Part shown: positions 12,390 to 20,820 of the stretch, one piece after another
Numbering within the stretch: position 1 is the first letter of the stretch
How the letters are laid out: each line of letters opens with the position of its first letter
Origin: Acanthochromis polyacanthus
Lineage: Eukaryota; Chordata; Actinopteri; Pomacentridae
Length of the DNA: 64,000 nucleotides
Reading direction: 5' to 3'
Assembly: GCF_021347895.1 (NCBI RefSeq)
Contig: NC_067113.1
Span: 8,475,489 to 8,539,488 of the forward strand
The notes under the pieces: generated by a model
Databases searched by the model: none
What the model was told of the DNA's origin: nothing
The model's input: the letters and a program-made list of their open reading frames with translations, nothing else
Translations under genes and position numbers: made by a program

Positions 12390-14017
12390 CAGTGCCTTGT
12401 GAAAGTATTCAGCCCCCTTGAACTTTTCAACCTTTCACCACATTTCAGGCTTCAAACATAAAGATATAAAATTCTAATTTTTTGTCAAGAATCAACAAGT
12501 GGGACACAATCGTGAAGTGGAACGAAATTTATTGGATATTTTAAACTTTTTTAACAAATAAAAACCTGAAAAGTGGGGCGTGCAATATTATTCGGCCCCC
12601 TTGCATTAACACTTTGTAGCGCCACCTTTTGCTGCAATTACAGCTGCAAGTCGCTTGGGGTATGTCTCTATCAGTTTTGCACATCGAGAGACTGAAATTC
12701 TTGCCCATTCTTCCTTGCAAAACAGCTCGAGCTCAGTGAGGTTGGATGGAGAGCGTTTGTGAACAGCAGTCTTCAGCTCTGCCCACAGATTCTCAATTGG
12801 ATTCAGGTCTGGACTTTGACTTGGCCATTCTAACACCTGGATACGTTTATTTGTGAACCATTCCATTGTAGATTTGGCTTTATGTTTTGGATCATTGTCC
12901 TGTTGGAAGATAAATCTCCGTCCCAGTCTCAGGTCTTTTGCAGACTCCAACAGGTTTTCTTCCAGAATGGTCCTGTATTTGGCTCCATTCATCTTCCCAT
13001 CAGTTTTAACCATCTTCCCTGTCCCTGCTGAAGAAAAGCAGGCCTAAACCATGAGGCTGCCACCACCATGTTTGACAGTGGGGATGGTGTGTTCAGGGTG
13101 ATGAGCTGTGTTGCTTTTACGCCAAACATATGGTTTTGCATTGTGGCCAAAAAGTTGGATTTTGGTTTCATCTGACCAGAGCACCTTCTTCCACATGTTT
13201 GGTGTGTCTCCCAGGTGGCTTGTGGCAAACTTCAAACGAGACTTTTTATGGATATCTTTGAGAAATGGCTTTCTTCTTGCCACTCTTCCATAAAGGCCAG
13301 ATTTGTGCAGTGTACGACTGATTGTTGTCCTATGGACAGACTCTCCCACCTCAGCTGTAGATCTCTGCAGTTCATCCAGAGTGATCATGGGCCTCTTGGC
13401 TGCATCTCTGATCAGTCTTCTCCTTGTTGGAGGTGAAAGTTTAGAGGGACGGCCAGGTCTTGGTAGATTTGCAGTGGTCTGATACTCCTTCCATTTCAAT
13501 ATGATTGCTTGCACAGTGCTCCTTGAGATGTTTAAAGCTTGGGAAATCTTTTTGTATCCAAATCCGGCTTTAAACTTCTCCACAACAGTATCTGGGACCT
13601 GCCTGGTGTGTTCCTTGGTCTTCATGATGCTCTCTGCACTTTAAACAGAACCCTGAGACTATCACAGAGCAGGTGCATTTATACGGAGACTTGATTACAC
13701 ACAGGTGGATTCTATTTATCATCATCAGTCATTTAGGACAACATTGGATCATTCAGAGATCCTCACTGAACTTCTGGAGTGAGTTTGCTGCACTGAAAGT
13801 AAAGGGGCCGAATAATATTGCACACCCCACTTTTCAGTTTTTTTATTTGTTAAAAAAGTATAAAATATCCAATAAATTTCATTCCACTTCACGATTGTGT
13901 CCCAATTGTTGTTGATTCTTGACGAAAAATTAAAATTTTATATCTTTATGTTTGAAGCCTGAAATGTGGCGAAAGGTTGAAAAGTTCAAGGGGGCCGAAT
14001 ACTTTTGCAAGGCACTG
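12390..14017 (-). mobile_element. Tc1-like transposon, full length with long terminal inverted repeats
   Basis: 1628 bp, flanked by TA at 12388-12389 and 14018-14019. Inverted repeats of about 210 bp lie at 12390-12600 and 13803-14017, both starting cagtgccttg. By eye they differ at roughly a dozen sites plus a small indel, so the insertion looks comparatively recent. One open region on the minus strand, 13625 to 12606, encodes the transposase and nearly fills the space between the repeats. The element lies inside a V-SINE: removing it rejoins agtgaacta and cttacctgtcc into a normal SINE sequence. Long repeats of this kind are typical of the IR/DR group of Tc1 elements. Confidence 0.93.
12606..13625 (-). 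pseudogene. Tc1 family transposase, near-intact, one in-frame stop
   Basis: 339 codons plus stop, the usual Tc1 length, starting MKTKEHTRQV at 13625. Residues 1-115 hold two helix-turn-helix (paired-like) DNA-binding segments separated by a GRPS motif (residues 58-61, the AT-hook-like linker). The catalytic DDE triad is complete: D152 in LWSDETK, D243 in FQQDNDPKH, and E278 in NPIENLW, with 34 residues between the last two (DD34E). A TAG at 13044-13046 replaces the tryptophan normally present at residue 194, after GGGSLMV. The frame is the same before and after it and no frameshift is seen. The enzyme would bind the element's inverted repeats in the nucleus and catalyse cut-and-paste transposition into TA. 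As it stands the product would end before the second Asp, so this copy is inactive unless the stop is read through. Confidence 0.93.
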
Positions 14018-14019
14018 TA

Positions 14020-14130
14020 CTTACCTGTCCAAGTTATCCTCTGCCTTCATCCTAAATCAGCTGGGATAGACTCCAGCCCCCCTGTGACCCAACAGAGAAC
14101 TAAGCAGTATATAGATAATGGATAGATGGA
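14020..14130 (+). repeat. V-SINE-like repeat, 3' part (continuation of 12195-12387)
   Basis: Continues the interrupted SINE: cttacctgtccaagttatcc, then aatcagctgggatagactcc, then agcagtatatagataatgg and gatagatgga as the tail. These match the 3' half of the copies at 29420-29778 and 14178-14541. Confidence 0.7.
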
Positions 14131-14177
14131 AGTTCTACTGTGTGAACCTGGTAACATGTCAGAAAACAATATCACAG

Positions 14178-14541
14178 CATCCATCCATTATCTAGACACA
14201 GCTTAATCCTCAGTAGGGTTGTGGGGGTGCTAGAGCCCATCCCAGTCGACTTGGGGTGAAGGTGGGGAGACCCTGGACAGGTTGCCAGTCTATCACAGGG
14301 CTTCACATACTGACAAATAATCACACTCACATTCACACCTACAGTCAGTTTAGAATCACCAATTAACCTCAGCATGTTTTTGGACTGTGGGAGGAAGCTC
14401 GAGAACTCAGAGAAAATCCACACATGCACAGGGAGAACATACAAAATCCATGCAGAAAGATCCCGGGAAGACCGGCACGTGAACCGGGGTCTTCTAACTG
14501 CAAGGCAAAAGTGCTAACCACCGAGCCACTGTGCAGCCCAT
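14178..14541 (-). repeat. V-SINE-like repeat, near full length
   Basis: Reverse orientation. It opens with catccatccattatctag (tail) and passes through cccatcccagtcgacttggg and ggttgccagtctatcaca. It then runs through gtttttggactgtgggagga, gggagaacatacaaaatcc and aaagtgctaaccaccgagcc (tRNA-like head) to 14541. It lies 47 bp from the end of the split SINE at 14130, in the opposite direction. Confidence 0.75.
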
Positions 14542-16690
14542 ATCACAACATTAATCGCGATATTTTTCTCATATCAATACAATGGTTCATGTCAAATATT
14601 CAAAGTGATTCTCAGTGCACTGACAACTCCCACAGTGCAAACTATTCAAATGTGTGTAAAAAATTTTTTTTGGTCAGCTGAAGTTCAAGAAATAACCTGA
14701 TGTGATGATATCATAACAGTGAGCTGGCACTGTTCTGCTCCATGTAAATCTAAGTGGGAATTATTGTGTTTAATTGATGCATTCATGAGAGGTCATTGAT
14801 ATGCAGAGGAGTCATGGAAATCCATTTACCAAATTATGTAACAGCCTTGTTCCTAATGGCTCAGTGAGGAGACATGTTTTGACTGTTTCCATGGTTTCAG
14901 TTGTTTTTACTGACTGCTGAATGTGTCTTTAACCAAGCAAGTCATACCAACCTTTGTAATTGTGGCCAGCCCTATGGACTGGATTGGTTACACCAAAACT
15001 GATAATTATAATGATAGTGCTGCTTTGATTGCATCTTTTTGCTGCAAGATACATGACAGAAACGTTTAGACAAGTTTAATGTATGATGTATAGTCTGTAT
15101 TTCACACTGGTTTAAATATGTTGATCTGATTGTTACCTCCATTAAACTCTATAGTCTTAAATCCACCAGAGAGGAATTCTACTAATTCTCTTCAAGGTTG
15201 ACAAGTTTTTCCTCTTCACCATTAAAATGCTCCCCAAACAGCAGCTTTAAAGCTGAAATCACCGTGGCAGTAAACCTTTTCAGAGAAGAAAACTACAAGA
15301 TGGCTTCTTATCAGCATGTAGAACGTACTTTAACGCTGTTTTTCTACACTGGAAGCAGTGCCACTGTGTTGAGCGAATGAATGGATTGTAAATTAAAATG
15401 TGTGGCAGTCAAATTGTTGGGACCCCAGAAAGCTTGTGCTGGCCCTGGGTAAATGCATTATGCTATAAGAGGATTTGGCAGAGAATACAATTTGAATGGT
15501 TTGTTTTCCTTCTTCTCTCAGGTCTTTAGCTCCAATTTTATTATCTAAGGGAATTCTGTTCTCGCCACAGTTGGCCTGATTTTGTATGCTATGTTGACAA
15601 GAGCCCCAGCTGATTGAATCTGTAACTGCACAGAGATCGAGAAAGGTGTTTACTAGCTTGATTCAATGATACAATTTTACAACTATCACTTTAGTTGCTG
15701 CTCCTGCTTTTTGGGCTTGTCTTCCTCCTCTGAGAGGCTGCAATCAAGTACCATTTTATAAACACTGTTGATTAAGCTGGTGTCACTAAGTCTGAACTTC
15801 ACAGATAAATGAGAAAATGCCTCCAACAAGTCCATGCACTTCAGAAAAACAGGTTGTGTGGAGTACAAGAGCTGGAGTGGGTTAAAAGAAAGGAAAAAAA
15901 ATCTGCACAGTAGTGACTTTTGAAGGTAGCAGAATAATGTAATGGTTCTAGTCAACATCTCCTCCATTAAAAACTGTGCAGGAGAGATCAGGTTATAGTA
16001 TGGGCACACCTCCAGCAGATCCTCAGAGGTCATCATTATGAGCAAGAAAGCTAATGCAAAGGAACTGGTCATCCACAGCATTCCAGCTTTTTCTTGATGA
16101 TGTGTTTTTATGCAGTTGAGTCATCATCTTTGTCTGTACTGCTTAACCTCCCACTGGTGATCAAGATGCACTATGCAAATTGTCGCAGACAATCAGTTGT
16201 AGCAGACCTTGTAATGCAGTAAATGAGGGCATCAAGCTCTGTTAGGCAGCAGCATTTACAGGTGAAGCTCAGGCAGAAATCTACTAATGGAATTACAGTC
16301 TTTCCTTTGCAGTTTGCAGCCATTATAATTTGTACCCGGCCGGTAATTGCTCCCAAGCAAGTATTTCTTCATCTTGTTGGGACTGGAAAACAAGAGTTAA
16401 TAAGTTTCTGCCTTCAGGCCTAAAGCCCTTCCAGTCTAGGTCTTAAGACTTTTAGACCAAATGGATGCTGGGTGCGTAGAAAATGCGTGCCTGTCCGCAT
16501 TGCCTGAAAACCTGTAAGCTTTCGTACCGTCCTTGCCAAATCGTCTGGACCCTCTGTGTAAGAAGCATGCAAATGTGGAAGGAAGGGCAAATGAGGCTTT
16601 CCAATTTGAAAACTTGCAAATTCTCCAGCTTTTCAGCTCCCTAACAGGTTAAGAGAATACACTGGTTATGAGGGAAGCATAAAAGGGGGA
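14542..16690. other. Intronic stretch, unassigned open frame only
   Basis: Apart from the minus-strand frame at 15686-16081, no feature was recognised. Confidence 0.45.
15686..16081 (-). other. Unassigned 131-codon open frame
   Basis: An ATG-initiated frame on the minus strand with a hydrophobic start (MLWMTSSFALAFLL) and an acidic-basic C-terminus (SEEEDKPKKQEQQLK). No family recognised. It has no obvious splice sites, poly-A tract or transposon flank. A chance open frame of this length is plausible in 64 kb, although the amino acid composition is not absurd for a protein. Could be a decayed exon or retrocopy. Confidence 0.15.
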
Positions 16691-16813
16691 TTCTGATCCT
16701 ATTACAAATCTTCCGCTGCAGATCACGAATTGTTTAATGATTTTATCTGTCGGAAGTCATACAATGACTGAGCAGCCCTGGTGGAGTACTGTGCTCTCTG
16801 AGTGCTTTTCTTA
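16691..16813 (+). mobile_element. Helitron/Helentron-like element, copy D (3' fragment)
   Basis: Only the 3' end is present: gatcctattacaaatcttcc, tgtcggaagtcatacaatga, then agcagccctggtggagtact and gtgctctctgagtgcttttc. The hairpin and the ccttggcggagta-like subterminal motif are recognisable. The CTAG end reads CTTA here. Confidence 0.5.
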
Positions 16814-16902
16814 TTTTAATGTCCTGCATAGTCAAACCACTCTTGGTGGAAACTGGATCCATTGTTTAGCAGGATAGACAGTTTAAAAGTGAACACAACA
16901 TC

Positions 16903-16974
16903 AAACTGTGCTCACTGAGTAAAGTGAGCACAGTTTTTTTCTGAGTTCCTTACTAAATAAGGAACTCAGAAAAA
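16903..16974. repeat. Two adjacent perfect hairpins
   Basis: Hairpin 1: arms aaactgtgctcact (16903-16916) and its exact complement at 16923-16936, 6-nt loop. Hairpin 2: 17-bp arms at 16936-16952 and 16958-16974 (tttctgagttcctta core), 5-nt loop. They share the base at 16936, so both stems directly abut. No function is evident. Confidence 0.9.
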
Positions 16975-17089
16975 GTTCTTTCCAAAGAAAGCTCTCTAGT
17001 AGTATCTCAGAGGACAAGTAGCTTCTCTGAACCACTTCTCAGGAATTGAAACAAGGTCAAAGCCTTGGGGTGGGCAAAGACAGAGCAGC

Positions 17090-17530
17090 ATTTCACAGTG
17101 AATGGAAGATCTATTTACTGGTGAATCTCAGTTACAGATTAGTGGCAGTACCAGAAGGCTGAATGTAAGGAGACCAACAGGAGAGAGGATGTTACCGCAG
17201 CAGATCCAACCCACACTCAAACATACTGCTGGAATTATTCAGTTCTGGAGGGTTTGCTACTCTGGGTTTGGACACCACTTACTTCCACTATACCCCAGTC
17301 AAGAAGAGGCAGCATTCTTTTCTTTAGAGAGATGCTCCACCCTCTAGTTTGCACCTTTGTGAAGAAGGATTCATAGTGCAGCAGGATAATGAGCCCAAAA
17401 CACCTCAAAGCTCTGAAGGCCAAGGAGTGCTGACTGTCATGGATTTTCCTCCACAGTTGCCTGACCTCAGCTACATTAAACATGTATGAGACACCTGAAA
17501 GCTGACAAACATTCCTGACAAGAAGGTATT
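17090..17530 (+). pseudogene. Tc1-like transposase fragment
   Basis: In-frame pieces on the plus strand read LFTGESQLQISGSTRRLNVR, then RRPTGERML and TLKHTAGIIQFW, matching the WSDES...SxRRxYVRRxxGERM...VKHGGGSVMVW region of Tc1 transposases. Farther on, VQQDNEPKTPQ (17370-17410) and FPPQLPDLSYIKHVWDT (17445-17495) correspond to the QQDNDPKH and PPQSPDLNPIE catalytic segments. The first Asp is changed (GES for DES) and the Glu is lost (IKH for IEx). Frameshifts and stops separate the pieces, and inverted repeats were not found. Inactive relic. Confidence 0.65.
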
Positions 17531-18377
17531 TGATACATAATAGTGGAATAACATGGCTTATCAGGGTTTAACAACCTTGTGGAGTCCCTGCAGGTTGAGG
17601 TTCTGCTGTCATTAAAGCAAAAGGGATTCTAAAATTCAGGAATGTTTTCACAGACTGTTCTTTTCCATTCAAATTGTTAAATTGATATCATTTGGAATGA
17701 AAAAAAAATGATGTATTTTAAACTACTGTAAACTATAAATGTTCACTAGTGGTCTTTGGTAACTCACTGTATATAGATATAATATTGATATTACAGAGTG
17801 TATTTGTATTGACAGATATTGTAGTCCTGCCTTGTGGCTATGCAAGACTTTACACAGCTGCATTTTTTCCATCTTTTCTCTGTTTTGCAAGTTCCAACAT
17901 ACAAATTGCATCGAGCACTAATGGCAAAAGGCTGCTGAAGTGCACTGGCTGACATACACAAGGAGACACGTGTGTCCCAGTTAGAGGAACTTTAATACAA
18001 TCTGACCCCTGGGAAGCTGGAACTGCGATTATCCAGAGGCAAGAGTGCTGCTCAGAGATGGAAGCAATCTGAAAAAGGAAAGAAGAGAAATGCATGAACC
18101 CTCTGTTAAAAAAAAATAAAAAAAAAATCCAGATTCATTTCTATGACTCCATCTGCAGCAGTGAGCGTTCCTCTCATGACCCCTGCACTCGCAAATAAAA
18201 CAAACAGCGACATCAGGGGAAGCCCAAGCGTCTCTTGTGAATAATATAAAATCAATTATCCTGTGAGATTTTTGCTCTGCTTTCTATAGATCCCCTTCAA
18301 TCAACAATACTTTCCTTAACTGACCATATTAAAATTGGACTTTCCTCCTCTCAAGTTGAGATTCCTTGTGCTTCCCT

Positions 18378-18378
<1 letters not shown>

Positions 18379-18470
<92 letters not shown>
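18379..18470 (+). repeat. (CA)n microsatellite
   Basis: About 46 uninterrupted AC units, likely polymorphic. It starts the telomere-like/CA cluster that runs to 19154. Confidence 0.98.
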
Positions 18471-18476
<6 letters not shown>

Positions 18477-18745
18477 ACTTCTATCTTAGTGAGGACATCC
18501 ATAGGCGTAATGCATTTCCTAGAGCCTTACCCTAACCTTAACCATCACAACTGATTGCCTAAACTTAATTCTTACCCTAACCCTAACCAAACCTCAATTC
18601 ATACCTGTTCTCTAAAAACAAGTCTTCACCCTCAAACATGGCTGTTTCAAAGTGAGGACCGGCCAAAATGTCCTCACTTTGTAAAAATGTCCTCACTTTG
18701 ATAGTTAAATGCAGAAAATGGTTCTCACAATGTAGCAAGTACAAG

Positions 18746-18748
<3 letters not shown>
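18471..18748. repeat. Telomere-like dispersed repeat, unit 1
   Basis: Between two CA arrays. It contains ccttaccctaaccttaacc (18527-18545), ttaccctaaccctaaccaaa (18573-18592), and two spaced copies of aatgtcctcactttg at 18666 and 18686, with a related aaagtgaggac at 18649. Fish genomes carry many intronic copies of such CA-flanked, ccctaa-containing units; mechanism of spread is not known to me. Confidence 0.6.

Positions 18749-18784
<36 letters not shown>
18749..18784 (+). repeat. (CA)n microsatellite
   Basis: About 18 CA units separating the two telomere-like units. Confidence 0.97.
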
Positions 18785-18786
<2 letters not shown>

Positions 18787-19066
18787 TGTTTTCCTATCCT
18801 TGTGGGGATCTACCATTGACTCCCATTCATATCTAACCCCTAACCCTTACCCTAACCCTAACCTTAACCCAGACCAAAACAATGCCGAACCCTAAAGAAA
18901 CGTTTTTGCACTTTTGCTTTTTTTAGTAACAACAACATGGCCAAGAAAACACTGTTTAAACTTGTGGGGACCCAAATGAGGTCCCCACAAGTTTAAATGA
19001 CATTTCTTTTGGTTTTCCTATGGTTGTGAGGACATTAGGGCCCCACAACCATAGCCACCACCTGAT

Positions 19067-19068
<2 letters not shown>
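18785..19068. repeat. Telomere-like dispersed repeat, unit 2, with two hairpins
   Basis: Contains the telomere-like run taacccttaccctaacccta (18841-18860) continuing to about 18870. A perfect 18-bp stem lies at 18955-18972/18980-18997 (arm core aacttgtggggacc, 7-nt loop). An 11-bp stem ctatggttgtg lies at 19018-19028/19044-19054. The ends abut CA arrays on both sides. Confidence 0.65.

Positions 19069-19154
<86 letters not shown>
19069..19154 (+). repeat. (CA)n microsatellite, interrupted
   Basis: CA array with a tacacataca interruption at about 19099-19108, ending roughly 410 bp before the alk exon. Confidence 0.97.
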
Positions 19155-19155
<1 letters not shown>

Positions 19156-19564
19156 CCAGAACTTTCAGCTTCTGATGAACTTCCTGCTAGAGTGAGTGCA
19201 ATAGGTTTCAAATTAAAATGGGACTCCATATCAAAGCTCCAAAAAGTGTGCTTTGATTTCTCACCCGCTACACTTTTTTGTGCTCAGGGTGTCATTGACT
19301 GCTCATTTCCAAAGCAGCTTTATTTCATGCATTTTCATCAAGTGCTACTCTCATCCATCCGCCTTAAAATGATCTCGTACCACCGCCCATCACTCATTGC
19401 GATTCTGTACATATTGTAACAGCACATCATGTTTTGAGATTAGAATTTCTGGTCCCTTTTAAGAGTTTTTGCTGCTGTGGATCAGCATGTAGCGACACGG
19501 TGTTCTGTTTCTCATTCGTACGCCTTGTTCGTGCCACTAGTTTGGTTTTTCCTCTCTCCCTCAG

Positions 19565-19769
19565 GTCAGTTCCTCTGGGTGAACAGTTCAGCCTTTGGGG
19601 GCCCCTGGGTGCTGAGTCCTTGGCTGTGGAGAGGCCAGGGCCCCTGCAGTCTGGGCATGGCGGTGTTCTTCCATCCCAGGCGAAGTGGGCAGTACACCAT
19701 TTGGCTCATAGAGCGGGACAAGCCACCTCACGCTCTGTTCTCCACTGACACTCTGCCACGCATCACAGG
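19565..19769 (+). CDS. alk: ALK-type receptor tyrosine kinase, single internal exon (part of first MAM domain)
   Basis: A 205-bp exon. The 5' boundary is a pyrimidine-rich tract ending in ctccctcag just before 19565. The 3' boundary is a strong donor, GG|gtaagta, at 19769/19770. The reading frame enters in phase 1 (two bases complete a Gly codon), runs 67 codons without a stop and leaves two bases over. The peptide starts QFLWVNSSAF and contains VLSPWL, GPCSLGMAVFF and RRSGQYTIWLIERD. This pattern (GxFLxxNxSA, LSPW, CxL, then SGxY) matches the ALK extracellular region at the end of the first MAM domain, and NSS is an N-glycosylation sequon. ALK is a single-pass receptor kinase of neural tissue activated by ALKAL ligands; this exon would contribute to its extracellular part. 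No neighbouring ALK exon was found in 19 kb upstream or 44 kb downstream, consistent with the family's very large introns. The fish paralogue ltk, which I believe also has MAM domains, is the main alternative. Confidence 0.72.
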
Positions 19770-19997
19770 GTAAGTAATTACTTTCTGTAATGAAAGTAAC
19801 TAAGTGGATTTACTTCTCTACTGTACTTAAGTGCAATTCTGAGGCATTTTAGTTCAGCATATTTATTTTATGCTACTTTTTCCTTCCACCCCACCCTATG
19901 ACATTTGAGAGGGAAATGCTCTACTTTCTACTCCACTCCATCTATCATTTCTGCAGCTTTAGTTATTTTTCAGCTTATAATTTTACAAATTTTTTAA

Positions 19998-20816
19998 CCC
20001 AAAGATGCACAAGTGATTGGACCCTGCACTCTTTCATAAAATGACCTGTATAAGAATCAATGTGTTTTTATGTCATTTTGGCTAAGAATAATCATTTGTA
20101 TTATTGTCTGCATTATGTTTTGGTCCACACAAAAGTGATTCCATGATGAATGAAATACATTTATTTTTCACTTTTTAACAGATTTTGAACAATTTTTTTT
20201 GAAAAATTGCAAAAAGATTACACAGAACAGCAATAGTAGAATGTCAGCATGAATTTTGTAGACATTTTTCCACTCTTTTCCTCCAACTGTTGCTACTCGC
20301 TGTCCCTCCGAGTAGGAGGGAAGTAAAGCAGGTTCATCTTATGATGCATTATAATAATAACACATACTATTTCACACAAGAGCCATGACTGTGCAAGTGT
20401 GTTGAAAAATATCAATTTGATGGCATAATTTTTTCTGAGGTAATGTAGATAATACTAACATGTATCAGGTCTTGCTGTGTAAAAATAATGATTGGTGAGA
20501 CTTCTGATATAGTGTCTGTGGTATAGAGTAAATATATTCCTGACAGTCACAACTGAGAGGAATTGCAGGTCTCCATGAGATTCTATGGAAAAAGAATGCG
20601 GGTGATTTTTGACACGCTTATGAAAGCTTGGGGTAGTATTTTAAATATTATATTTTCTTAAGAAGTATAAAAGGTAACTATTTTAAATGGAATAATATCT
20701 ACAACATGCATTTGGAATGAATACTTGGAATATGAAATGAGAGAACTTTTCATTCCAAAGATATTGCAAGATAACGACCTCACGGGCTCATTTTGACCCA
20801 CTTATGCATCTCAGGG
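19998..20816. mobile_element. piggyBac-like MITE
   Basis: 819 bp flanked by TTAA at 19994-19997 and 20817-20820. Its ends are imperfect inverted repeats: left cccaaagatgcacaagtg, right (on the other strand) ccctgagatgcataagtg. TTAA target duplication with CCC...GGG termini is the mark of piggyBac-type elements. The interior is AT-rich, non-coding and unassigned. It lies 228 bp downstream of the alk exon. Superfamily assignment is inference from the ends alone. Confidence 0.65.
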
Positions 20817-20820
20817 TTAA

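Larger units (their letters stand above)
1..19564 (+). other. Presumed alk intron upstream of the exon
   Basis: Non-coding, repeat-laden sequence ending in the splice acceptor at 19546-19564 (pyrimidine-rich, ends cag). No exon with plausible splice sites and MAM or kinase similarity was found in either strand. The intron's 5' end lies outside the window. Intron status is inferred from the single exon at 19565-19769. Confidence 0.6.

Noticed and set aside
18366..19153. His/Thr- and Cys/Val-repeat open frames
   Set aside because: Direct translations of CA/TG microsatellites.
19434..19748. Overlapping 104-codon frame across the alk exon
   Set aside because: The other frame, ending beyond the donor, is the one with MAM similarity and correct splice phases.
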